Source of the DNA: Buttiauxella brennerae ATCC 51605
GTDB taxonomy: Bacteria > Pseudomonadota > Gammaproteobacteria > Enterobacterales > Enterobacteriaceae
Length of the DNA stretch: 64,000 nt
Direction: 5' to 3'
Assembly (NCBI RefSeq): GCF_001654925.1
Contig: NZ_LXER01000020.1
Location: forward strand, 186,001 to 250,000
Shown: one piece after another, positions 50,551 to 58,388 of the stretch
Position numbering within the stretch: the first letter of the stretch is position 1
Layout of the letters: each line of letters starts with the position of its first letter
The notes under the pieces: generated by a model
Database searches by the model: none
What the model was told of the DNA's origin: nothing
The model's input: the letters and a program-made list of their open reading frames with translations, nothing else
Translations under genes and position numbers: made by a program

Positions 50551-51101
50551 TAGTAATATTCCAGTTGGTATCTTATTACCGTGTGATAGCTCCCTGCCTG
50601 TAACGAATTGTTATCTTTCTGAAGACGGAGTCGGTAATTGAGAACAATACTTCCTGCATCGATAATACCTGCGGGCATAGCTTGCCCTGGCAATGCAGAA
50701 TTCCCATACTCATCTTTAATGTAAAGACCAAAACCACGAGCATCACCATCAAGCCCAAATAAATCACCATCGATGTAATTACCATCAAAGGTAACACTAA
50801 AATAACTCCAGTTAGGTTGTGTTTTGCTGGAAGAAACTAATGTGCAGTTAATTAACTTAATAGCAAAAGGCGTTTCACTACCATGGCCAAACTGCTGTAT
50901 TTCAGCCGCTGAAATCACACCAAGATTTAAACTCTGATCCTGGCTATTGGTGTCAATGGCACATGCGGAACCAGTAATGGACCCCGATAATGTGGCACGA
51001 CCATGATCTTGATATCCACCAACACTGCTTTTGGCAGTGCTGATGGATATTAAAGGCCAGAACAGTAATTGCGCTAAAGCAAGTCGTTTTACGTAATCCA
51101 T
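50550..51101 (-). CDS. fimbrial subunit between major pilin and usher (PapH-like)
   Basis: The 183-residue pilin-like protein has a signal ending around SISTA, a Cys pair (GSACAIDT, LINCTLV) and C-terminal VIRYQLEYY. In pap operons the gene at this place is papH, whose product caps and anchors the fimbria base; the same role is inferred from order only. It is 50 bases downstream of the major pilin gene and touches the usher start. Confidence 0.82.
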   Translation of the reverse strand: MDYVKRLALAQLLFWPLISISTAKSSVGGYQDHGRATLSGSITGSACAIDTNSQDQSLNLGVISAAEIQQFGHGSETPFAIKLINCTLVSSSKTQPNWSYFSVTFDGNYIDGDLFGLDGDARGFGLYIKDEYGNSALPGQAMPAGIIDAGSIVLNYRLRLQKDNNSLQAGSYHTVIRYQLEYY

Positions 51102-51151
51102 TACCCTGGCCTATTTACAAGTGAACTCTATGACTAAGTAATACGACTGAC

Positions 51152-51688
51152 TTAGTTGTAGCTCAGAGTAAAGTTAGCAACGCTTGTGAACGAACCTGGG
51201 ACGATAGCTGCAGATGCACCTGCATCACCTTGCAGGAACGCTGCGAAGTCCATTTCGTTGCTGCCGTCAACCAGTGGGCGAGCTACGGATGCTTCACCCA
51301 GTTTAATCGGGCTACCCGCGCCATCAATCAGAGCAATACTTGCACCGCTTGCAGAACCGGTGATGCCCAGCAGTTCCGCGTTACCGGTACTTGGTGAACC
51401 ACTGAAGGTCACAGTCACGCCATCAGTCAGAGTCGATACGTCGCACTGAGTCAGCAGAATTTTGAAATCTACTGGCTCTGAACGGCCACCGTCTTTCAGC
51501 GCTGCGTTAGAAATCGCACCCATTTTAATGGTCTGGTCAACAGAATCTGGATCGATTGAACATGGAGCATCAATGATTGAACCAACAAAATGAACAGTAC
51601 CGTGACCTTGATCTTTAACTTCAGCGTGTGCCGCTGTTACTAAAGTCATACCCAGGCTCAGAGCCAAAACAATTTTAGACATTTTCAT
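51152..51688 (-). CDS. major fimbrial subunit (FimA/PapA-like pilin)
   Basis: This is the first gene of the operon. The 178-residue protein has a 22-residue signal (ending THAAHA-like, TAAHA) and mature start EVKDQGHGTVHFVGSIIDAP. The pilin disulfide pair is in DAPCSIDP and LTQCDVS, and the C-terminal VANFTLSYN strand is the usual chaperone-binding end. The middle is rich in small Ser/Ala/Gly/Thr residues (SPSTGNAELLGITGSASGAS). AGGAA lies ten bases before ATG 51688. Its promoter must lie in the 452-base gap shared with the divergent regulator. Confidence 0.9.
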   Translation of the reverse strand: MKMSKIVLALSLGMTLVTAAHAEVKDQGHGTVHFVGSIIDAPCSIDPDSVDQTIKMGAISNAALKDGGRSEPVDFKILLTQCDVSTLTDGVTVTFSGSPSTGNAELLGITGSASGASIALIDGAGSPIKLGEASVARPLVDGSNEMDFAAFLQGDAGASAAIVPGSFTSVANFTLSYN

Positions 51689-52140
51689 TAAAAGCAGTTC
51701 CTATACATGTATAAACAAAATCACTGTGTCACTATTTAATAAGCAAATCAGGATTAACAAATATAGAAACAGAACGTTTTATCCTTTCCATTTATTTAGT
51801 CCATCCATGTTGAATATTAAATACTGAGCTTCTTTACGACTAAATCGTGAGATGTATAATAGCGATTATTATAAGCAGGGCCATGCAAACCCTGGTGCTT
51901 TTCCGGACTCTAAATCCTGAATCGGACTGTAAATCCAAAATAATGGAAAGAATATTGTTGTGGTCATTTTTATTTTAACTCAATTTCTATAAAAAAATAA
52001 CACCTTGTCCTTTCCATATAAGCAGGGAAGATATTTCTCATTTATTTCATCCGTTACTTATCAGAATGTTCTATAATTTAGATATGATTTCATTAAAATT
52101 CATATAGAATTATCGTTCTACTTGATGTGCTGAGGATGTA
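51689..52140. promoter_or_regulatory. divergent control region of fimbriae and IprA-like regulator
   Basis: This is 452 AT-rich bases without a gene. It holds a direct repeat CGGACTCTAAATCC (51904-51917) and CGGACTGTAAATCC (51923-51936), 13 of 14 bases alike with a period of 19, about two helical turns. The word ATAAGCAGGG occurs twice, near 51875 and 52017. I see no inverted-repeat pair that would suggest a phase switch. Confidence 0.55.
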
Positions 52141-52782
52141 ATGGATAAACAGTTTAGTAGTCTTTTGGACGTCGACATACACTACTCTACAGCCCTGGAG
52201 AAACTTTTCTCAGCATTAATGCCTCTGGCTGAAAAGAAGAGACTGAAACGCAACGACGTGTTCCTGGACTTTAAACAGGATGATGAGCAGCTACTGTTGA
52301 TTGAAACAGGCAACGTCGGTTATTACCGCAAAAGCGATCGCTTGCTGATTCATGAAACTCAGGCGCCGGCCATTCTGGGGCTGGCACATGCGTTTCAGAA
52401 AGTCGATGTCATTGCGCAGGCCCACACCTCAATGGTTGTAGGGTATATATCCAGAGAAACCGCACTTAAAATTATCGATCAGAAAGGTCTGTGGCGTGAA
52501 GTAGCCGTTGTGTTGGGGCGAATTATTAAAGGCTATATGGTTCGGGATACCAACATGGTTGCCCAGGACGCTTATCATATCGTTAAACACCATCTTGGGT
52601 TATTGATGGCGTTAACAATCGAAGATCGCTACGCCATTACGGCGGCAAAATTTATCACCAGCCGGACCATGCTTTCACGCAGTCGGGTGATGGAGATCCT
52701 AAAACAACTCGGTGCCGGAAACTACATTACTATCAAAAATGGGATATTAGTGAGCATCGAGAAACTGCCTGATAAATTCTGA
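52141..52782 (+). CDS. IprA/YaiV-like winged-helix regulator, first copy
   Basis: The 213-residue protein resembles E. coli YaiV (IprA), a cyclic-nucleotide-binding-fold regulator affecting peroxide resistance. It has an N-terminal cupin-like part (LLIETGNVGYYRKSDRLLIH, QAPAILGLAHAF) and a C-terminal helix-turn-helix with SRSRVMEILKQLGAGNYITI, ending ILVSIEKLPDKF. No CRP-type cAMP residues are obvious. GAGG lies six bases before the ATG. It is divergent from the fimbrial operon and is the natural candidate for its regulator, possibly binding the direct repeats between them. Confidence 0.85.
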   Translation: MDKQFSSLLDVDIHYSTALEKLFSALMPLAEKKRLKRNDVFLDFKQDDEQLLLIETGNVGYYRKSDRLLIHETQAPAILGLAHAFQKVDVIAQAHTSMVVGYISRETALKIIDQKGLWREVAVVLGRIIKGYMVRDTNMVAQDAYHIVKHHLGLLMALTIEDRYAITAAKFITSRTMLSRSRVMEILKQLGAGNYITIKNGILVSIEKLPDKF

Positions 52783-52814
52783 CATTAATAACTGACAGAT
52801 TTATATAGAAAATA

Positions 52815-52851
52815 AAAACCTGTTCATGCTGCTGAAATGATCAGGTTTTTT
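52815..52851 (+). terminator. terminator after the first IprA-like gene
   Basis: AAAACCTG pairs with CAGGTTTT, with an inner CAT/ATG pair, and six T follow. It lies 33 bases after the stop and 45 bases before the next gene. Confidence 0.85.
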
Positions 52852-52895
52852 GCTTAGCAATACTTTTATGCAACTTTTACCTGAGCAATAAAACA

Positions 52896-54518
52896 ATGTT
52901 AACCAATAAACGTTTAACCTACAGCGTGGTCTTTTTGATTAGCTGTTATTTCATGATTCTTATGCATATTTACGCCCCCAACATGGGTGGCTTAGGTTTG
53001 AAACTACCTGGCAATATTTTATGTTGGGGTATTATTTCCCTAGTTATTTTTATTGCCGGAATTTCATTATTTAGCTTACCCGCACACGCCCTACCCCAAT
53101 CATTGAAACTCTTTATTCTGGGTGGCATCTTGTTGAGCCTACCCGCATTTTACACTTCACAAGTTGTCTTGAGCACTGCCCTTATTCGCCTCGCCGGCTT
53201 ATGGGGCGGGATCGCGCTATTTTGGGTGTTAATTCAGTTACGTTTTAGCTCACAGCAAAGAAAGTTTCTGCTGTTAAGCGTGTTGGTTGGCGCGTTGATA
53301 GAGTGGGGTATCACGCTCTGGCAGCTCAAAACACACAGCTATGATAACTGGATGGAGTTCGTTCCCGGGACGCGCCCATACGGTATTTTCCAGCAAATTA
53401 ACGTGCTGGCTAGTTTTCTGGCCACCGGCTACGCCATCGCATTATGGTTTTGCCTGAATACAGCAAACCGCCTGCTGACAAATTTCTGCCGCATCGCTGT
53501 GGTTATGCTGCCTACGATGTTGGTGATTCTTCAGTCACGGGTGGGCTACCTTGGCTGCGCAGCGGTATTTGTCCTGCTGTGTGTCGTTTATCGCCACCAG
53601 CCCCGCAAAATCTTGCTGCTACTCGCCCTCTCCCTTTGCGGCGTGGCTATCGGCGAATTATTGAAGAACAGCCACTGGCTGGCACCCTTAGTGGCAATTG
53701 TCGATAAAGAAGGCTCGAACAGCGAACGGATTTACATTATGAAGTCCGCTATTGAAATGATTCGCCAGCGCCCAATTATGGGTTGGGGTTATGGCCATTT
53801 CGAATATGTTGTTGCAAGAGTGTCCCCACAGTTGCTTCATCATACGTTCCCATACCCCATCCCCCACGCTCACAATGAGTTTTTATTTGGTTGGGCGGAA
53901 GGTGGTATTGCCGCTGCGGCGGGCATGCTGGCCATCGCTGCGGGCTACCTTACGCTGATAAAAGGTAACAACCGCTACGCATTACCCTTGTGGGCACTGA
54001 GCCTGCCGATTGCACTGCACACCATGACCGAATACCCGCTTTACCAATCGGCAGCTCATTGGCTAACGCTTATTCTGTTATGTCGCCTGTGCATCAGTGA
54101 ACAACCAGCAGAACTCCCGCAAAAGAAAACGTACAAAGTCGTGGCCGCAGCGGTGGTCAGTATATCCTTCTGCGCAGTGGTCTTTTTTGCCAGCGGTTTT
54201 AAAACCCACCAGGTGCTGACTGAATTTGAACGAACAGGAATGAAAAATTCCGCCCCTGTTGCGCAGTTGATTAACCCGTGGGTTCAGTGGGAGCGCTACA
54301 ACTACGACCGCCACGTCGCGATGCTGCTGCAATTTAATCAAACTCATGACGCCGCATTACTCGATAATTTCTATCGTTGGGGCAGCGAATATGTCGGCCA
54401 ACATAACGACCTAAATGTTTATCGCTCTTTAATTTCCATTGCCCGCCATCAGCATAATGATGCTGATGAGCAAAAACTAAGAGAGCAGTTAGCTATCATC
54501 AAACCGGGATCCAACTAG
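52896..54518 (+). CDS. PglL/Wzy-type O-oligosaccharyltransferase or O-antigen ligase family protein
   Basis: The 540-residue polytopic inner-membrane protein has about 10-12 helices. Its motifs are those of the PglL branch of the WaaL/Wzy superfamily: RPYGIFQQINVLASFLATG (160-178), PIMGWGYGHFEYVV (293-306), the large periplasmic loop with HAHNEFLFGWAEGGI (324-338), and HTMTEYPLYQSAAHW (375-389), typical of the Wzy_C_2 region. PglL enzymes move lipid-linked glycans onto Ser/Thr of pilins or other exported proteins. No glycan synthesis genes are nearby. Position beside a fimbrial operon makes fimbrial glycosylation an attractive but untested idea; an O-antigen ligase or polymerase role is the alternative. 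Confidence 0.82.
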   Translation: MLTNKRLTYSVVFLISCYFMILMHIYAPNMGGLGLKLPGNILCWGIISLVIFIAGISLFSLPAHALPQSLKLFILGGILLSLPAFYTSQVVLSTALIRLAGLWGGIALFWVLIQLRFSSQQRKFLLLSVLVGALIEWGITLWQLKTHSYDNWMEFVPGTRPYGIFQQINVLASFLATGYAIALWFCLNTANRLLTNFCRIAVVMLPTMLVILQSRVGYLGCAAVFVLLCVVYRHQPRKILLLLALSLCGVAIGELLKNSHWLAPLVAIVDKEGSNSERIYIMKSAIEMIRQRPIMGWGYGHFEYVVARVSPQLLHHTFPYPIPHAHNEFLFGWAEGGIAAAAGMLAIAAGYLTLIKGNNRYALPLWALSLPIALHTMTEYPLYQSAAHWLTLILLCRLCISEQPAELPQKKTYKVVAAAVVSISFCAVVFFASGFKTHQVLTEFERTGMKNSAPVAQLINPWVQWERYNYDRHVAMLLQFNQTHDAALLDNFYRWGSEYVGQHNDLNVYRSLISIARHQHNDADEQKLREQLAIIKPGSN

Positions 54519-54554
54519 CGCTGAACTTTGCACATGCATAGTGAACACTGGATT

Positions 54555-54580
54555 AACCAGGTGCCTGGCGGTGTCTGGTT
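54555..54580. terminator. hairpin between convergent PglL-like and second IprA-like genes
   Basis: AACCAG pairs with CTGGTT around a GC-rich inner part (GTGCCTGGCGGTGT). T-runs are poor on both sides, so termination is only plausible. Confidence 0.45.
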
Positions 54581-54581
54581 A

Positions 54582-55190
54582 TTAAAGATCGGTCACGGAT
54601 AAAAGCTTTCCGCGATGGAATCGAATACACCCCTGGGCCACAAGATCCATGATCGTTTTTTGTACCGCACTTCTGGAAACATTGTTTCGGGACAGGATAA
54701 ATTCATACACAGATGTGGCATTTCTTTCCGGCTCACTAAGCGCCCAGATTTTCTTTAAATGCTCAACAACGATCTCCTTCACCGAAGGCTTATTGACCAT
54801 TTCGCTCTTCGATAAAAACAGATGTAAATATTTTCTGATAACGAAAAAGGCATGTGGCCAAAGTGCCTTTTCATTAAACAATTCAAAGGCAGATTCAGAG
54901 TCCAGCACCCACATCGAGCATTCCGTTTTGCACTGAATATAGTGTGCACCGCCCTCTCCTTTCATATTACCCAGCCCGATAACCGCCGGGGCTTTAACCG
55001 TAATAGTCAGTAGCCCATCATCAACACGGTGAACCGTAATGGCACCGGTTTTAAGAAAAGCCACCTGGTTTGCCTGAACTAACTCAATGCGCTGTTCCAT
55101 TTTTCTAATGGCAAAGTAAGACTGGTCACATTTTTCTATTTCATCACCGATGATCTTTACCGACTGAGTGATATCCGTGCGACTTTTCAT
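54582..55190 (-). CDS. IprA/YaiV-like winged-helix regulator, second copy
   Basis: The 202-residue protein shares the plan of the gene at 52141: a cupin-like N-terminal part (VAFLKTGAITVHRVDDGLLT, KAPAVIGLGNM) and a C-terminal helix-turn-helix with SRSAVQKTIMDLVAQGCIRF, ending LLSVTDL. AGGAG lies ten bases before the ATG. It is 71 bases downstream of the EIIC-EAL gene on the same strand, so the two may form one transcript, pairing a second-messenger enzyme with a regulator. Confidence 0.82.
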   Translation of the reverse strand: MKSRTDITQSVKIIGDEIEKCDQSYFAIRKMEQRIELVQANQVAFLKTGAITVHRVDDGLLTITVKAPAVIGLGNMKGEGGAHYIQCKTECSMWVLDSESAFELFNEKALWPHAFFVIRKYLHLFLSKSEMVNKPSVKEIVVEHLKKIWALSEPERNATSVYEFILSRNNVSRSAVQKTIMDLVAQGCIRFHRGKLLSVTDL

Positions 55191-55261
55191 TTTCTGATGA
55201 CTCCTTTTTTAACTGTCCCTTTTATCTTTCTCAAAGATCAGTGCAACTTGAGAGCGGTGTT

Positions 55262-57391
55262 TTATTCTACAAATTCCAGCTCGGCTTTAGCGCATTGCTG
55301 CTGCTCCAGGCCGTGATGGTTCTCTTTGAGCACCACACATAAATTGTCCACCGACAGCGGGCGCCAGAAGAGAAACCCCTGAGCCAGTTCAATCCCTACA
55401 GAACGGACCTGGGCCAGTTCCTGATCGGTTTCAATCCCTTCAACCAGCACCTGGCGTAGTTCGTCTTCTGTTTCAACACCTTCGATGACCAGGTTGCACT
55501 GGGTCAGACGACACAGTCGGGTAACCTGTTTTAAGAATTGGAGCCCGCCTTTTTCAGACAGCCCCTGCACCAGTGAGCGATCCAGCTTAATTTTGTCGAG
55601 CGGATAGCGTGTCAGGTAATTGAGCGTCGAATAGCCCGCGCCGAAATCATCGAGCGCGATACGAATCCCCAATGCTTTCAGCTGCATCAGTATTGCAATC
55701 ACACCTGCCGGGTCGATAACCGCCTGCGTCTCTGTTATTTCAATTTCCAGAGTCCAGCCGGGTGGCAATGGTTTTTCCAGCACCTGAGAAATCACGGTAA
55801 GCAGCCGCTTATCAAGTAACGTCTGGGCAGAGACATTGACCGACAGCGTCATGTCTTTGAAGCTACTCATATGCTGATGCAGGTAATTAATGGATTGCTC
55901 AATCACCCAAAAGTCGATATCAGCCATGGCTTTCAGGCGGTCATAATATTGCAGGAAAACGGGGGGAGTAATTTTCCCATCCAGACCCTGGTGGCGAATT
56001 AACGCTTCAACGCCAATGATTCGGCGGTCAGAAATCCGCACCTGAGGCTGAAAATAAAGAATAAAGTGGCCGCTGGTTTGTAACCGCTGTATCTGGTTAA
56101 GCGCGTCGAGGTAAGACTTCTCTTCCGACTGAAGATAATGGCCGGGAACCAGGTCGAGATTAGTCGGTGGTAGAAAGAGATCCAGCTCCGGTGTTTTCTG
56201 CTTGCTGATACACCACTTTCTGACGAAAGGGGCATAGATAAGCGCACTCACGCCAATAATCACAATGTTCAGTACGATGGCTGAAACCGAGCCGCCCGTC
56301 GCAATCCAGGTACTCAGAATCGGTGGCACGCTCCAGTTAACCGCCTCCGAAACCGGCGGCACAAGATGCCAGGCCGTGGCGGTATAAGCGATGGTGTACG
56401 AAACCGCGGGGACCAGTACAAAAGGGATAATCAGCAAGGGATTCATGACTATCGGCAAGCCAAAAATTAATGGCTCGTTGACATTAAAAAGAGACAGCGG
56501 CAGTGATAACCCGAGCACATGGCGGTGTGGTGAGCGTCTATTTAACGCAATGCACAGCAGCATTCCCAGCGTGTTTCCCGTTCCCCCCATCGTGCACCAG
56601 ATATTATAAAAAACCGGGCTAATAATGTTGAGCTGCGCCTGCCCTGCGTGCCAGGCGGCGATGTTCCCCTGCATCTCGTTAATAAAGCCGATATCTAATT
56701 CGGCGAAAATAAAATAGCCATGAATCCCGAAGAACCAGGGTATGCAACGGAAAACGATATACAGCAATCCATCGATAAAATTATCAGGGTAAGACCCCAA
56801 AAGACCCTGCGAAATGAGCGGGAATATCCACTGATAAAAAGAGTGGGCGACCACGCCAATGATAAAGGTCGAAAACGAAATAATAAGCACTGAAAAGAAA
56901 AATAATATTGAAGCTTTGCGGCTCTTGTTTTTCAGAAACTGGAATTTATCGACAAAACGGATGGCGTTATCCAATAAGATATTAACGGTAATGCCTGAAA
57001 GCAGTGCTAGCGGTACTGTTATGTCGAAAAAGAAGAATTTACCATCACTGATGACGCGACTGATAAATAGCAGGCTACATAAATTAATTGTCAAAAAATG
57101 GACAACCGAATAACGGTTACGAATTGCCCAATGCAATGCCATGAAAGCATTCATTACGATGGGCATAAACTCAGTGAGCGTTTCTTCTAGCTGGAGCAGG
57201 CGGGCCGAGGAGTGATGCCATCCCATATGGCTGGCAATAATGGAGCTTACGACGATCAGTGCGCGAATGATAGCAAAGGGAACAATAGCCAGGGAACTTG
57301 CCACCACAGATTTAATGATGCGGTTATTAAATAACAAAATCCGGCTGTTGTTTAATTGATAAATAAATGTGTTCTGGAACCATGTGCTCAT
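55262..57391 (-). CDS. PTS EIIC-like membrane domain fused to EAL c-di-GMP phosphodiesterase domain
   Basis: Residues 1-400 form a multi-helix domain of the lactose/cellobiose/chitobiose EIIC type, including MGGTGNTLGMLLC and SLFNVNEPLIFGLPIVMNPL. From about residue 430 a cytoplasmic EAL domain follows. Catalytic features look complete: VEALIRHQ (Glu462), LSVNVSAQ, EIEITETQ, LDDFGAGYS, DKIKLDRS, VIEGVETE and AQGFLF. An internal duplication repeats the EGVE block as EGVETEDELRQVLV then EGIETDQELAQVRS (637-664). There is no EIIA or EIIB part, so this is more likely a sugar-sensing phosphodiesterase than a transporter; that is inference. Start ATG 57391 (709 residues) is preferred to a TTG 14 codons upstream. 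Confidence 0.88.
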   Translation of the reverse strand: MSTWFQNTFIYQLNNSRILLFNNRIIKSVVASSLAIVPFAIIRALIVVSSIIASHMGWHHSSARLLQLEETLTEFMPIVMNAFMALHWAIRNRYSVVHFLTINLCSLLFISRVISDGKFFFFDITVPLALLSGITVNILLDNAIRFVDKFQFLKNKSRKASILFFFSVLIISFSTFIIGVVAHSFYQWIFPLISQGLLGSYPDNFIDGLLYIVFRCIPWFFGIHGYFIFAELDIGFINEMQGNIAAWHAGQAQLNIISPVFYNIWCTMGGTGNTLGMLLCIALNRRSPHRHVLGLSLPLSLFNVNEPLIFGLPIVMNPLLIIPFVLVPAVSYTIAYTATAWHLVPPVSEAVNWSVPPILSTWIATGGSVSAIVLNIVIIGVSALIYAPFVRKWCISKQKTPELDLFLPPTNLDLVPGHYLQSEEKSYLDALNQIQRLQTSGHFILYFQPQVRISDRRIIGVEALIRHQGLDGKITPPVFLQYYDRLKAMADIDFWVIEQSINYLHQHMSSFKDMTLSVNVSAQTLLDKRLLTVISQVLEKPLPPGWTLEIEITETQAVIDPAGVIAILMQLKALGIRIALDDFGAGYSTLNYLTRYPLDKIKLDRSLVQGLSEKGGLQFLKQVTRLCRLTQCNLVIEGVETEDELRQVLVEGIETDQELAQVRSVGIELAQGFLFWRPLSVDNLCVVLKENHHGLEQQQCAKAELEFVE

Positions 57392-57961
57392 TGAAGAAAT
57401 ACTCTTTTTTGGACATTTATTGCCAGGTAGCAAGCCATAGTGATAAAATTCCTAATGCTTCCCAAAACTGAAAGCATCAAATTGGTATTATCTTTAATTC
57501 ATCATTTTTTCTTATAAATTAATGTTACTCAAAAGATGTCTGTATTTTACTCGGCTGGTAGAAGTGTCGTTGTACTTGTTACTAAATGTAAGTTCGAAAC
57601 ACATAAGTACGTTTAATATATAAACACAGATCGATAATAACGATCAATAAATTAAATTCGATAGATTTAATCAATAGGTACCACTGATCATTTGTATTAT
57701 ATAGATCGATCAAACCTATCATGTTGTTTCTTTATATGCTTAAGTTTTAAAGAAATGTTAAATGTGAATTTGCGGTAGATTATGACGCTGGAAAGAGAAA
57801 TGAGTACCGGGAAATAGGCATTCAGCAGTGTGAAGTTTCACGCAAAGGGTAAATAACAGGCAACAATACGGGATACTAATAAATAGCTGCTGCCCGGTTA
57901 ATTTCTTAAATTCGGACAACAGCGAGTTCTTTAGCGCCTGCTGTTAAATGCAGGTGAAAAA
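57392..57961. promoter_or_regulatory. AT-rich intergenic region upstream of the EIIC-EAL gene
   Basis: About 570 bases hold no convincing gene. They contain overlapping GATCGAT and GATC-rich words (GATCGATAATAACGATC near 57630; TAGATCGATCAAACCTA near 57705) and ATAGGT...ACCTAT in inverted order. The EIIC-EAL promoter must be here. The last 200 bases before the potassium-channel-like gene stop show nothing I can name. Confidence 0.4.
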
Positions 57962-58387
57962 CTAATTAAACGACCCTACCTGCTTGCGAATATGGTGCTG
58001 CAAAACCGCCAGCATGCTCGCTCCTGACAAGCCAATCATCAATGCGCCGTTTACCGCTTCCAGTGGGCCAAGCAGTTTCCATTTAACACTCATCACGATG
58101 TCGCCATACCCCAGCGTGGCAAAGTTAACGCCCGAGTGGTACACCGCCTCTTGCAGCGTGGCAAATTCCCCCAGCCAGAGAAACAGCGCGCCCCACAGCA
58201 GAATTTGCAGCAGGTTCCCCATCAGTACGATGATAATGATGCCAAACAGTGCCAGCACCCCAGCCAACACCCCTTCTTTGTGGTGAAAGCGTTTGATGTA
58301 AAAACGAATACACCAGATAGACACCCACGATTGCAGCAGCATATTACACAGGATGACAGGCATCCCCGTCAGTAAAACCAGCAACAT
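57962..58387 (-). CDS. two-helix potassium channel family protein (Ion_trans_2-like)
   Basis: The 141-residue protein has helices near 3-27, 43-75 and 105-130. Between the last two is a P-loop with FATLGYGDIV (filter TLGYGD, 91-96), close to the TVGYGD of potassium channels. No RCK or other ligand domain follows, only a short basic tail. AGGAGG lies six bases before ATG 58387, a strong ribosome site; a longer frame to 58444 is rejected. Its start is two bases from the DUF2955 stop, making it the last gene of a five-gene exporter operon. Its role there is unknown. Confidence 0.85.
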   Translation of the reverse strand: MLLVLLTGMPVILCNMLLQSWVSIWCIRFYIKRFHHKEGVLAGVLALFGIIIIVLMGNLLQILLWGALFLWLGEFATLQEAVYHSGVNFATLGYGDIVMSVKWKLLGPLEAVNGALMIGLSGASMLAVLQHHIRKQVGSFN

Positions 58388-58388
58388 A

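Noticed and set aside
51689..52140. possible invertible fim-type phase switch
   Set aside because: No pair of inverted repeats flanking a promoter and no recombinase gene were found.
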